From the NCBI GenBank assembly GCA_038213435.1, contig JBBQTI010000012.1, positions 19,824-83,823 of the forward strand: a stretch of DNA of 64,000 nucleotides, written 5' to 3'. Shown in pieces: positions 8,177 to 16,476 of the stretch. Below the pieces are notes generated by a model. It was not told the DNA's origin. It worked only from the letters and a program-made list of their open reading frames with translations, and did not search any database. Position 1 is the stretch's first letter; each line of letters opens with the position of its first letter. Made by a program: the position numbers and the translations under genes. This stretch comes from PALSA-610 sp038213435 (GTDB taxonomy: Bacteria > Actinomycetota > Acidimicrobiia > IMCC26256 > PALSA-610).

Positions 8177-9205
8177 TCAGCCGCCGGAGATGTCCTGGAC
8201 GCGCTGTTTGCCGGCGGAGATCCACGGCATCATCGAGCGCAGCTCGGCTCCGACCTTCTCGATGGGATGCTTCGCCGCCTCGTCCCGCATGCGGTTGAAG
8301 TTCGGGCGACCGTTCTCGTTCTCCGCGATCCACTCCCGCGCGAAATCGCCGGACTGGATCTCACCGAGGATCTTCTTCATCTCGGCCTTCGTCTGCGGAT
8401 TGACCACGCGCGGGCCGCGCGACATCTCGCCGTACTCCGCGGTGTCGCTGATGGAGTAATTCATCGCCGCGATGCCGCCTTCGTAGATCAGGTCGACGAT
8501 CAGCTTCACCTCGTGCAGTGTCTCGAAGTACGCGCTCTCCGGCTGGTAGCCGGCCTCGACGAGCGTCTCGTAGCCGTTGCGGATCAGCTCGACGAGGCCG
8601 CCGCAGAGCACGACCTGCTCACCGAAGAGATCGGTCTCGGTTTCCTCCTCGAACGTGGTGTCGAGTACACCGGCGCGGGTGCCGCCGATTCCCCGCGCGT
8701 ACGCGAGTGCAGTCTGCTTTGCCTTACCGGTCGCGTCGTTGTGCACCGCGACCAGGCACGGCACACCGCCGCCCTCGTCGTAGGTCCGCCGCACGAGGTG
8801 GCCCGGGCCCTTCGGCGCGATCATCCACACGTCGACGCCCGCGGGCGGCGCGATCTGGTCGAAGTGGATGTTGAAGCCGTGCGCGAACGCGAGCGAGTTG
8901 CCGTCGACCAGGTTCGGTGCGATATCTGCCTCGTAGACCTTCTTCTGCTCGGTGTCGGGCAGCAGCACCATGACGATGTCGGCCTCGCGCACGGCGTCGG
9001 CCGTCGGGAGCACGCGCAAGCCTGCCGCTTCCGCCTTCGCCTGCGACTTCGATCCGGCGCGCAGACCGACGACCACGTCGATAGCCGAGTCCTTCAGGTT
9101 CAGCGCGTGCGCGTGGCCCTGCGAGCCGTAGCCCAGGATCGCGACCAGCTTGTCGGCGACCAGGCCGAGATCGGCGTCGTTTTCGTAATACACAGTTGCG
9201 GGCAT
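8177..9205 (-). CDS. ilvC: Ketol-acid reductoisomerase
   Basis: A 342-residue class I enzyme. It isomerises and reduces acetolactate or acetohydroxybutyrate with NADPH, the second common step of valine, leucine and isoleucine synthesis. The Rossmann motif GYGSQGHAHA is at about residues 26-35, and the Mg-binding acidic residues lie in the C-terminal knotted domain (DLFGEQVVLCGG, ETLHEVKLI). ATG 9205 follows a GAGGAGA ribosome site. It lies 69 bp downstream of ilvN on the same strand, as the third gene of ilvBNC, and would share control by the ilvB leader if no internal promoter is used. Confidence 0.96.
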   Translation of the reverse strand: MPATVYYENDADLGLVADKLVAILGYGSQGHAHALNLKDSAIDVVVGLRAGSKSQAKAEAAGLRVLPTADAVREADIVMVLLPDTEQKKVYEADIAPNLVDGNSLAFAHGFNIHFDQIAPPAGVDVWMIAPKGPGHLVRRTYDEGGGVPCLVAVHNDATGKAKQTALAYARGIGGTRAGVLDTTFEEETETDLFGEQVVLCGGLVELIRNGYETLVEAGYQPESAYFETLHEVKLIVDLIYEGGIAAMNYSISDTAEYGEMSRGPRVVNPQTKAEMKKILGEIQSGDFAREWIAENENGRPNFNRMRDEAAKHPIEKVGAELRSMMPWISAGKQRVQDISGG

Positions 9206-9274
9206 CGAACGCTCTCCTCGTGAACCTTCAGGCGCTGACGATCAATAGTGTCGCCAATGCCCGTAAAACGGAAA

Positions 9275-9808
9275 TCAACCTCGGGACGTCTTGACCGAAC
9301 GCAGCCGGGTGGACTCCCGGGCCAGCTTCGGCAGCGCGATGCGGCCCGTGCGCTGCAGCTCGATGATGCCGAAAGGCTTGACCAGGTCGCTGAACGCGTC
9401 GAGCTTCTCGGGTTCGCCGACGACCATGATCGTCATCGCTTCGTATCCGACATCGACGATCTTGGCCTCGAAGATGGCGGTGAGCTCTGTGACCTGGCCG
9501 CGGGTCTCGGCCGCGGCCTTCACGATCACGAGCATGAGCTCGCGCTCGACACCTTCCGAGGGTGGCACCTCGGTGATCTTGATCACGGGGATCAACTTGT
9601 TGAGCTGCTTCACGACCTGCTCGAGCGGCGCCGATTCCGCGTCGACCACGATCGTCATGCGCGAGAAGCGTTCGTCGTCGGTCGGGCTGACCGCAAGCGA
9701 CACGATGTTGAAGGCGCGCCGCGAGAACAGACCGGCCACGCGCGACAACACGCCCGGCTTGTTCTCGACGGTGACGGTCAGGATGTGATGGAGAACGCGG
9801 TTCGTCAT
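9275..9808 (-). CDS. ilvN: Acetolactate synthase small (regulatory) subunit
   Basis: A 177-residue regulatory subunit that stimulates IlvB and confers feedback inhibition by valine. The N-terminal ACT domain starts with HHILTVTVENKPGVLSRVAG and continues with RRAFNIVSLAVSPTDD. The second half (GKPFGIIELQRTGRIAL-like segment near residue 155) matches the ALS_ss_C region. The start at ATG 9808 overlaps the ilvB stop by four bases (ATGA), so the two subunits are translationally coupled. The length is typical. Confidence 0.95.
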   Translation of the reverse strand: MTNRVLHHILTVTVENKPGVLSRVAGLFSRRAFNIVSLAVSPTDDERFSRMTIVVDAESAPLEQVVKQLNKLIPVIKITEVPPSEGVERELMLVIVKAAAETRGQVTELTAIFEAKIVDVGYEAMTIMVVGEPEKLDAFSDLVKPFGIIELQRTGRIALPKLARESTRLRSVKTSRG

Positions 9809-11526
9809 CGCCCGCCCTCCCCGAACTCCGGACCGAGGATGATGTCGTCGTTCGACGCACCCGCGGCCACCATCGGGTACACCTTCTCGCGCCAGTCGGT
9901 GCGGAAGTCGATCACGACGGGTCGATCGTCGATCTCGTTGGCCTTCTCGATCGTGGCCACGACGTCGTCCGCGTTGTCGACGCGCATGCCCACACAACCC
10001 ATGGCTTCGGCCCACTTCACGTAGTCGGGCAGGTCGGGCGACAGGTACACCTCGCTGTAGCGCTCCTCGTAGAAGAGCTCCTGCCACTGCCGGACCATCC
10101 CGAGGTACGCGTTGTTCAGGATCGCGATCTTCACCGGGATTCGCTCTGCCGACGCGGTGACGAGCTCCTGCGCGGTCATCTGGAAACAGCCGTCACCGTC
10201 GATGGCCCACACCATGCGATCGGGCCGGCCGACCTTCGCACCGACCGCGGCGGGGACCGCGTATCCCATCGTGCCGAGCCCACCCGAGTTCACCCACGTG
10301 TTCGGCTGCTTGAACTTCCACAGCTGACTGGCCCACATCTGGTGCTGGCCGACTCCCGCGACGAGGATGCAGTCGTCGGGCGTGTTGTCGCGCAGGCGCT
10401 CGATGACGAACTGCGGCTTGAGCGGACCACCCTCCTCCTGCGTGTACTTGAGCGGGTAACGATCCTGCCACTCGCGAATCTGTGCCATCCACGGCGCGAT
10501 GTCGGCCGGGTCATGCTTGGCGTGCTCGGCCTTCACGGCCTTGATCAACTCTTCGATGACCGTGCGCACGTCGCCCACGATCGGCACGTCGGCGAACCGC
10601 ACCTTGCCGAGCTCGGCGGGATCGATGTCGACGTGGATGACCTTGGCGTCCGGCGCGAACGTCGAGACCTTGCCGGTCACCCGGTCGTCGAAACGCGCGC
10701 CCAGCGTCACCAGGAGGTCGGCCTTCTGCATCGACGTCACCGCGGTGTAGTTGCCGTGCATGCCCGGCATGCCGAGGCACAGCGGATGCTCGTCGGGAAG
10801 CGCGCCCCGGCCCATGAGCGTCGTCACGGCCGGAATACCCGTCAACTCGGCAAGCTCGCGAAGCGCTCGCGACGCGCCCGCATTCATGATGCCGCCGCCC
10901 GCGTAGATGACCGGCCGGCGCGCCTCGTTGATCAGGCGGGCCGCGTCCTTGATCTGCCGCGGGTGACCCTTCACATTCGGCTTGTAGCCCGGAAGGTCGA
11001 CCTTCTCCGGCCAGTACCACTCCATCGGGGCGTTGGCGACGTCCTTCGGAAGATCGATGAGCACCGGGCCGGGCCGCCCGGTGGTCGCGACGTGGAACGC
11101 CTCCCGCACGACGCGCGGAATGTCCTGCGCGTCACTGATCAGCCAGTTGTGCTTCGTCACGGGCATCGTGATGCCGACCGTGTCGGCCTCTTGGAACGCG
11201 TCGGTGCCGATCACCGAGTACGCGACCTGACCGGTGATGACGACGATCGGCACGGAGTCCATGTACGCGTCGCACAGGGGTGTGACGATGTTGGTCGCGG
11301 CCGGGCCGCTCGTCACCATGGCGACGCCGGGCCGGCCGGTTGCGTGTGCGTATCCGCTCGCCATGTGGCCGGCGCCCTGTTCGTGGCGGACGAGAATGTG
11401 GCGGATCGAGGAGTCGATGAGCGGGTCGTAGACGGGGAGGATCGCTCCGCCGGGGAGGCCGAACATGACCTCCACCTGCTCCATCTCGAGGCTCTTGATG
11501 AGGGCCTGGGCTCCGGTCAGCTTCAT
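9805..11526 (-). CDS. ilvB: Acetolactate synthase large subunit
   Basis: A 573-residue ThDP- and FAD-dependent catalytic subunit that condenses pyruvate with pyruvate or 2-oxobutyrate. It begins MKLTGAQALIKSLEMEQVEV and has the FGLPGGAILPVYD segment and the ThDP activating glutamate in RHEQGAGHMA. The ThDP-binding GDGCFQMTAQEL stretch begins near residue 445. ATG 11526 is preceded by GAAAGGAAACC; a longer reading frame reaches 11661 but would run through the leader terminator, so it is rejected. The mRNA upstream carries a Leu/Val leader peptide and intrinsic terminator. Confidence 0.96.
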   Translation of the reverse strand: MKLTGAQALIKSLEMEQVEVMFGLPGGAILPVYDPLIDSSIRHILVRHEQGAGHMASGYAHATGRPGVAMVTSGPAATNIVTPLCDAYMDSVPIVVITGQVAYSVIGTDAFQEADTVGITMPVTKHNWLISDAQDIPRVVREAFHVATTGRPGPVLIDLPKDVANAPMEWYWPEKVDLPGYKPNVKGHPRQIKDAARLINEARRPVIYAGGGIMNAGASRALRELAELTGIPAVTTLMGRGALPDEHPLCLGMPGMHGNYTAVTSMQKADLLVTLGARFDDRVTGKVSTFAPDAKVIHVDIDPAELGKVRFADVPIVGDVRTVIEELIKAVKAEHAKHDPADIAPWMAQIREWQDRYPLKYTQEEGGPLKPQFVIERLRDNTPDDCILVAGVGQHQMWASQLWKFKQPNTWVNSGGLGTMGYAVPAAVGAKVGRPDRMVWAIDGDGCFQMTAQELVTASAERIPVKIAILNNAYLGMVRQWQELFYEERYSEVYLSPDLPDYVKWAEAMGCVGMRVDNADDVVATIEKANEIDDRPVVIDFRTDWREKVYPMVAAGASNDDIILGPEFGEGGR

Positions 11527-11623
11527 GGTTTCCTTTCTCTTCTCCCGCCCGCTCCCTTCGGAGAGGGCCTTCGGCGGGAGTCCTTCGGTGCGCTTCCCAC
11601 CCTGTCGGACGATTCCGGGCATG

Positions 11624-11648
11624 AAAAACCCCTCGCGGCTGCGAGGGG
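11624..11648 (-). terminator. Intrinsic terminator (attenuator) ahead of ilvB
   Basis: On the minus strand the perfect 8-bp stem CCCCTCGC / GCGAGGGG, with a four-base AGCC loop, is followed directly by TTTTT. It lies between the leader peptide stop and the ilvB start, where an attenuator terminator is expected. Confidence 0.8.
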
Positions 11649-11651
11649 CGA

Positions 11652-11687
11652 GGTAGCGCACGGCGCGCGAGGGCGTGCCGGGCGCTA
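11652..11687 (-). promoter_or_regulatory. Leader hairpin between ilvL stop and terminator
   Basis: On the minus strand GTAGCGC pairs with GCGCTAC, with CGGC/GCCG extending the stem inside. Its 5' arm overlaps the leader stop codon, so a ribosome sitting on the leader would melt it. A CCCTCGC copy in its loop could also pair with the 3' arm of the terminator. This is a plausible pause or alternative structure for attenuation; the exact switch is inferred. Confidence 0.5.
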
Positions 11688-11720
11688 CATAACTACTACG
11701 ACGAGGTAGGAGGCGAACAT
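11685..11720 (-). CDS. ilvL: ilvB leader peptide (MFASYLVVVVM)
   Basis: An 11-residue reading frame from ATG 11720 to TAG 11685, encoding MFASYLVVVVM: one leucine codon followed by four consecutive valine codons (GTC, GTA, GTA, GTT). It sits 37 bases before the intrinsic terminator and 160 bases before ilvB. Ribosome-mediated attenuation by branched-chain-residue-rich leaders is established for ilv operons, including in actinobacteria. Scarce Val- or Leu-tRNA would stall the ribosome here and should favour read-through. There is no ribosome site; TAGGAT lies seven bases upstream, so the leader is probably translated from a leaderless transcript. Confidence 0.8.
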   Translation of the reverse strand: MFASYLVVVVM

Positions 11721-11727
11721 TACGGCG

Positions 11728-11759
11728 ATCCTAACACCAAATCGCGGTGGTGGGTGCAA
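11728..11759 (-). promoter_or_regulatory. Candidate ilvB leader promoter
   Basis: On the minus strand TTGCAC (11759-11754) and TAGGAT (11733-11728) are separated by 20 bases, longer than ideal. Initiation seven bases past TAGGAT would fall at the leader ATG 11720. Confidence 0.45.
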
Positions 11760-11784
11760 GACCGTCGCCGATCGGTGCCCGAGC

Positions 11785-12567
11785 TCAGTGCTGATGCAGC
11801 GGGCACCAGTAGGTCGTGCGGCCGGCGACCTTGCCGCGCCGAAGGATCGAACCGTCGCGAGGACACGGGCGGTCGAGCGTGCGGGGCATGTCCCCGGTGT
11901 GCGAGCCCCCGCGGCGGTCGAGCGTCCGCAGCGCCGTACGGATCGCCTTGTGCACCACGCGCCGTTGATCGGTGTCGACCGCCGAGGCGACCCGGGCGGG
12001 ATCGATGCCCGCGCGCCACAGCACCTCGTCGACGAGGAGGTTGCCGAGGCCGGCGACGCGGTGCTGATCCATGAGGACGGCCTTGATCGGCGCCGTTCGC
12101 CGATCGAGGGCGCGGTCGAGATCGGCGAACGACAACGTCAGCGCATCGGGACCGAGTCGGCTCTCGTCGGGATCGAGCTCGACGGCACCGAGCCGGCGCG
12201 GGTCACGCAACATGAAGTCGCCGCCGTCGACAAAGTGGACGCCGAAGCGGTGCCAGCGCGGCGTGCGCAGATTGCTCGCGTAGACCAGCGGATCGCCCGC
12301 TTCCTCGTCGTCGACGAGCACGCGACCGCTCATCCCCAGATGCACCCCGACGCGCACGTCGGGGTCGCGGGTATCGAGCACGATCTGCTTGCCGCGCCGG
12401 CGAGCCGCGGTGAAGGCGTTACCGACGAGCGCGTGCCGCAGCGCAGCAGCGGTCGTCCCACGTTTCATGAACCAGGTATCCGGCGCGTGCACCTTCGCGA
12501 TCTCCCGGTCGAGTGCACGAGCGTCGAGCACCTTGCGCGCGGCTTCTACTTCGAGAATCTCGGGCAC
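11785..12567 (-). CDS. Fpg/Nei family DNA glycosylase
   Basis: A 260-residue base-excision repair glycosylase/AP lyase that removes oxidised bases. GTG 12567 gives mature Pro1-Glu2 (PEILEVEAARK), the catalytic N-terminus. The beta-hairpin lysine in RRGKQIVLD, the helix-two-turn-helix AGLGNLLVDEVLWRAGI and the terminal arginine in GRTTYWCP are present. The C-terminal zinc finger is unusual: the four ligand positions read C, D, C, H (CPRDG and CPLHQ) rather than four cysteines. It lies 17 bp downstream of ilvD on the same strand, probably co-transcribed, with no obvious metabolic link. Confidence 0.88.
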   Translation of the reverse strand: MPEILEVEAARKVLDARALDREIAKVHAPDTWFMKRGTTAAALRHALVGNAFTAARRRGKQIVLDTRDPDVRVGVHLGMSGRVLVDDEEAGDPLVYASNLRTPRWHRFGVHFVDGGDFMLRDPRRLGAVELDPDESRLGPDALTLSFADLDRALDRRTAPIKAVLMDQHRVAGLGNLLVDEVLWRAGIDPARVASAVDTDQRRVVHKAIRTALRTLDRRGGSHTGDMPRTLDRPCPRDGSILRRGKVAGRTTYWCPLHQH

Positions 12568-12584
12568 GGCACGACGAACGTCGG

Positions 12585-14261
12585 TCAGATGTTCGTGATC
12601 GCGCCCGTCTCGGCACCTCGCGCGAGACGCGCGTACTTGGCGAGGAAGCCGCTGGTGTAGCGCGGCTCGGGCACCTTCCAGTTCGCCTTGCGCTGTGCGA
12701 GCTCCGCGTCGTCGACGAGGAGGTCGATCGTGTGCGCGTCGGCGTCGATCACGATGCGGTCGTCCTCGGCCACGAACGCGATCGGACCCCCGTCGACGGC
12801 TTCCGGCGCAACATGGCCGACACAGAAGCCGTGCGTTCCGCCCGAGAAGCGACCGTCGGTTATGAGTGCGCAATCGGCACCGCGACCGGCGCCCTTCATC
12901 GCGCCCGTGACCGCGAGCATCTCCCGCATTCCGGGGCCGCCCTTGGGGCCTTCGTAACGGATCACGACGACGTCGCCGGGCTCGATCCGCCCGGCGAGGA
13001 TCGCGGCCATCGCGAGGTCTTCGCCGTCGAAGACGCGCGCGCGGCCCTCGAAGCGCATCTGGTCGAGGCCGGCGACCTTCACGACCGCACCGTTCGGCGC
13101 GAGCGAACCGCCGAGCACGGCGATGCCACCCTGCACGTGCACCGGCTTCGAAAGCGGGCGTACGACGTCGCCGTCGGGTCCGGGCGGCGCGAGGTCGTCG
13201 AGGTTCTCGGCGATGGTCTTCCCGGTGACGGTGAGGCAGTCGCCGTGCAGGAGGCCGCCGTCGAGCAGCATCTTCATCACGACCTGCACACCGCCTACGC
13301 GATCGAGGTCGGTCATGTGGTACTTGCCGTGCGGCTTCATGTCGGCGAGGTGCGGAACGCGCGCGCCGACGCGATTGAAGTCTTCGAGCTCGAGTTCGAC
13401 GCGCGCCTCGTGAGCGATCGCGAGCAGGTGCAGGACGGCGTTGGTCGAGCCACCGAGCGCCATCGTGATCGCGATCGCGTTCTCGAACGCCTCTTTGGTC
13501 ATGATCTGGCGCGGACGAAGATCGAGCTCGAGCAGGTGCATGACCGCGCGCCCGGACTCGTAGGCAAAGTCGTCGCGCCGCCGGTCGACTGCGGGCGGCG
13601 AGGCCGAGCCCGGCAGCGCCATGCCGATCGCTTCGGCGATCGACGACATCGTGTTCGCGGTGAACATTCCCGCGCACGACCCTTCGGTCGGGCAGGCGCG
13701 CCGCTCGATCTCACCGAGCTCGTTCTCGGAGAGCGTACCCGCCGCGCACGCGCCGACCGCCTCGAACACCGAGACGACGTCGAGCGCCTGGTCCTTGTAG
13801 TGGCCGGGAAGGATCGAACCGCCGTAGAGGAACGCCGACGGAAGGTTGACACGCGCCGCCGCCATCAACATGCCCGGCAGGCTCTTGTCGCAGCCGGCGA
13901 ACGTCACCAGTGCGTCGAACCGCTCGGAATGCATCACGCACTCGACGGAGTCGGCGATGATCTCGCGCGACACGAGGGAGCCGCGCATCCCTTCGTGACC
14001 CATGGATATACCGTCGGAGATCGCGATGGTCACGAACTCGAATGGGAACCCGCCCGCGTCGCGTACGCCCTGCTTCGCCCGCTTGGCGAGCCGGTCGAGC
14101 GGCATGTTGCAGGGCGTGACCTCGTTCCAGCTCGACGCCACGCCGACCTGCGCCTTGCCCCAGTCGGCGTCGGTCATGCCGACGGCGCGCAGCATCGCCC
14201 GGGCCGGCGCGCGCTCCATGCCGTCGGTGACCTCGTGACTGCGCGGCTTCATGTCGGACAT
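12585..14261 (-). CDS. ilvD: Dihydroxy-acid dehydratase
   Basis: A 558-residue Fe-S enzyme that dehydrates dihydroxyisovalerate and dihydroxymethylvalerate, the third step of branched-chain amino acid synthesis. Cluster-type cysteines appear in FAGCDKSLPGML and ACPTEGSCAGMFTANTM. Further conserved segments are MALGGSTNAVLHLLAIA and GPKGGPGMREML, and the C-terminal TDGRFSGGTHG is intact. ATG 14261 is chosen because TACCCT lies eight bases upstream and no ribosome site is seen; another ATG follows three codons later. It is separate from ilvBNC, with fpg downstream. Confidence 0.96.
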   Translation of the reverse strand: MSDMKPRSHEVTDGMERAPARAMLRAVGMTDADWGKAQVGVASSWNEVTPCNMPLDRLAKRAKQGVRDAGGFPFEFVTIAISDGISMGHEGMRGSLVSREIIADSVECVMHSERFDALVTFAGCDKSLPGMLMAAARVNLPSAFLYGGSILPGHYKDQALDVVSVFEAVGACAAGTLSENELGEIERRACPTEGSCAGMFTANTMSSIAEAIGMALPGSASPPAVDRRRDDFAYESGRAVMHLLELDLRPRQIMTKEAFENAIAITMALGGSTNAVLHLLAIAHEARVELELEDFNRVGARVPHLADMKPHGKYHMTDLDRVGGVQVVMKMLLDGGLLHGDCLTVTGKTIAENLDDLAPPGPDGDVVRPLSKPVHVQGGIAVLGGSLAPNGAVVKVAGLDQMRFEGRARVFDGEDLAMAAILAGRIEPGDVVVIRYEGPKGGPGMREMLAVTGAMKGAGRGADCALITDGRFSGGTHGFCVGHVAPEAVDGGPIAFVAEDDRIVIDADAHTIDLLVDDAELAQRKANWKVPEPRYTSGFLAKYARLARGAETGAITNI

Positions 14262-14335
14262 GGAGCGCAAGGGTAGCGTCGCCACTGGGTCCGAACCCTT
14301 GGCCGTGGGCCTGATCAGCACGTCACAATAGGGAG

Positions 14336-14863
14336 GTGAACCCGCCTGCGTCCGTCGACGAGCTCCTGGCGCTCCTCGCGCGGGGCGCCGGCGTGCACGA
14401 CGAACCGGATGTCGACGGCCTCGCGCACGCGCTCCAGTGCGGTGCCAACCTGCGAGCGTCACATCCCGATGATGCCGAGCTGGCCGTCGCGGGGCTCGTG
14501 CACGACATCTCCGACATCGCCTTCCCGCACGACCACGACGACCACGCGCACCGGGGGGCCGAACTGGTCGAGCCGCTGCTGGGCCCACGCGTCGCACGGC
14601 TCGTCGGTGCGCACGTCGACGCCAAGCGCTATCTGGTCGCCACCGATCCCGCCTACCGTGCCCGGCTCAGTCCGCGCAGCATCGAAACACTGCAGCTGCA
14701 GGGCGACGTGCTCGACGCGCCCGACATCGCGGCGCTGGCGTCGGATCCCGACCTCGCCGCGATCCTCGCACTCCGACGCGCGGACGAGTCCGCGAAGGAC
14801 CCGGGCGCGCGGCCCTTCCCCCTCGACAGCTGGCGCCCACTGCTCGGGCAGATCGCGCGATGA
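14336..14863 (+). CDS. PhnZ-like HD-domain protein
   Basis: A 175-residue protein of the HD subgroup that includes the mixed-valence di-iron oxygenase PhnZ. All expected metal ligands are visible: His in LAHALQCG, the HD pair in GLVHDISD, His in DDHAHRGAE, His in GAHVDAKRYL, and Asp in RRADESAK. The segment from HVDAKRYL to LQLQGD is the subgroup signature. The Tyr and Glu that contact substrate in PhnZ appear to be His and Pro here, so the substrate may differ. GTG 14336 has CACAAT six bases upstream (leaderless-like). It overlaps the next gene by four bases (ATGA). Confidence 0.8.
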   Translation: MNPPASVDELLALLARGAGVHDEPDVDGLAHALQCGANLRASHPDDAELAVAGLVHDISDIAFPHDHDDHAHRGAELVEPLLGPRVARLVGAHVDAKRYLVATDPAYRARLSPRSIETLQLQGDVLDAPDIAALASDPDLAAILALRRADESAKDPGARPFPLDSWRPLLGQIAR

Positions 14864-16476
14864 GCTCCGACGGATTCGATGTCGTCGTCGTGGGAGGTGG
14901 CCACAACGGACTCGTCGCGGCCGGCCTCCTCGCGCGGCGGGGGGCGCGCGTCACGGTGCTCGAAAGACGATCGCAGGTCGGCGGCGCGGCGACGACGGAA
15001 CAGCCGTGGGGGCCGGAGTTCAATGTGACCGCGCTCTCGTACGTCGTCAGCCTCATGCCCCCGACAATCGTGCAAGAGCTGGAGCTCGCGCGGCACGGCT
15101 ACAAGGTGTATCCGCAGCGGGGTTACTTCGCGCCGTACCGCGACGGTCGCGCGCTGCAGCTTCCCGACGATCGCGGTCGCCGCCGCGAGCAAATTGCACA
15201 GTTCTCGAAGGTCGATGCGGACGCGTACGAACTTTGGGATTCTTGGCTCGGCAGGCTCGCCGACGTGCTCGGTCCGTTGCTGACGACGATCCCGCCCCGT
15301 GTGGGATCGCACCGACCGAGCGACCTGGTCGACCAGCTGCGGCTCGCGTGGCGCTTGCGCCGACTCGGCGTCGACGGCGCGGCCGACGTCACGCGCCTGT
15401 TCACGATGAGCATCGCCGACCTGCTCGACGAGTACTTCACGTCACCACAGATGCAGGGCGTGCTCGCGGTGAGTGGCGTGATCGGTACGTGGGCCGGTCC
15501 ACGGTCGGCGGGGACCGCGTACGTGATGGCACATCACAAGATCGGCGACGTCGGCGAAGGCGACCTCGGCTCGTGGGGCTTCCCGGAGGGGGGCATGGGT
15601 GCGGTGAGCCGGGCCTTGCGCGACGCCGCGATCGCCAACGGCGCAACCGTGCGCACCGACGCGCCTGTCGCGCGCATCGACGCTCGCGACGGGCGGGTAG
15701 GAGGAGTCACGCTCGAATCGGGCGAGGAGATCCACGCGGACGTCGTCGTGGCCGCAACCCATCCGAAGATCACCTTCCTCGAGCAGATCGACCCGGCCCT
15801 GCTGCCGACCGACTTCGTCGAACGCATCGAGAGTTGGCGCTCACGCAGCGGCACCGTGAAGGTGAACGTCGCGGTCGATCGACTGCCCGACTTCACCGCG
15901 AGGCCGGGCTACGACCCCGAGGTGCACGGCGGCACGATCGTGCTCGCGGAGTCGCTCGACGACATCGAGGGCGCGTTCCAGGACGCGGTCGCGGGCCGAG
16001 CCGCACGCGTGCCCTTCGCCGACATCTGCATCCCCAGCGTGTTCGACCCGACGCTCGCGCCCGAAGGCAAGCACGTCGTGTCGATGTTCACACAATGGGT
16101 ACCGCACGCCTACGCGACCACGCAGGACGCAGTGGCGCTCGACGCCTACGTCGATCGGGTCATCGCACGCGTCGACGCAGTCGCACCCGGCTTCACGGAT
16201 TCGATCCTCCACCGGCAGGTCATCGGACCGTTCGAGATGGAGCACGAGTACGGCCTCGTCGGCGGGAACATCTTCCACGGCGAGCTGTCACCCGACCAGA
16301 TGTTCCACATGCGTCCCGCGCCCGGCTACGCCGACTTCCGCACGCCCATCGCCGGGCTGTATCAGGCGAGCAGCGCCACGCACGGCGGAGGCGGCGTCAC
16401 CGGCATCCCCGGCCTCCACGCGACGCGCCAGATCATGCGCGATAGACGGAGACGTGGAAGGCGCTCTCGCCGCTGA
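14860..16476 (+). CDS. Phytoene desaturase/amine oxidase-like flavin oxidoreductase
   Basis: A 538-residue FAD-dependent oxidoreductase of the carotenoid desaturase/PYROXD2-like group. The N-terminal dinucleotide motif VVVGGGHNGLVAAGLLARRG is at about residues 9-28, with VLERRSQVGGAATTE following. The C-terminal FAD segment includes GLYQASSATHGGGGVTGIPG. There is no signal peptide or membrane helix. Its start codon overlaps the PhnZ-like gene, so the pair is translationally coupled and may act on one substrate in sequence. No other carotenoid genes are present. Its 3' end overlaps the convergent methyltransferase by 44 bp. Confidence 0.85.
   Translation: MSSDGFDVVVVGGGHNGLVAAGLLARRGARVTVLERRSQVGGAATTEQPWGPEFNVTALSYVVSLMPPTIVQELELARHGYKVYPQRGYFAPYRDGRALQLPDDRGRRREQIAQFSKVDADAYELWDSWLGRLADVLGPLLTTIPPRVGSHRPSDLVDQLRLAWRLRRLGVDGAADVTRLFTMSIADLLDEYFTSPQMQGVLAVSGVIGTWAGPRSAGTAYVMAHHKIGDVGEGDLGSWGFPEGGMGAVSRALRDAAIANGATVRTDAPVARIDARDGRVGGVTLESGEEIHADVVVAATHPKITFLEQIDPALLPTDFVERIESWRSRSGTVKVNVAVDRLPDFTARPGYDPEVHGGTIVLAESLDDIEGAFQDAVAGRAARVPFADICIPSVFDPTLAPEGKHVVSMFTQWVPHAYATTQDAVALDAYVDRVIARVDAVAPGFTDSILHRQVIGPFEMEHEYGLVGGNIFHGELSPDQMFHMRPAPGYADFRTPIAGLYQASSATHGGGGVTGIPGLHATRQIMRDRRRRGRRSRR

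Noticed and set aside
11527..11661. N-terminal extension of IlvB
   Set aside because: It would translate through the attenuator terminator, and the family start MKLTGAQ at 11526 has a ribosome-binding stretch.
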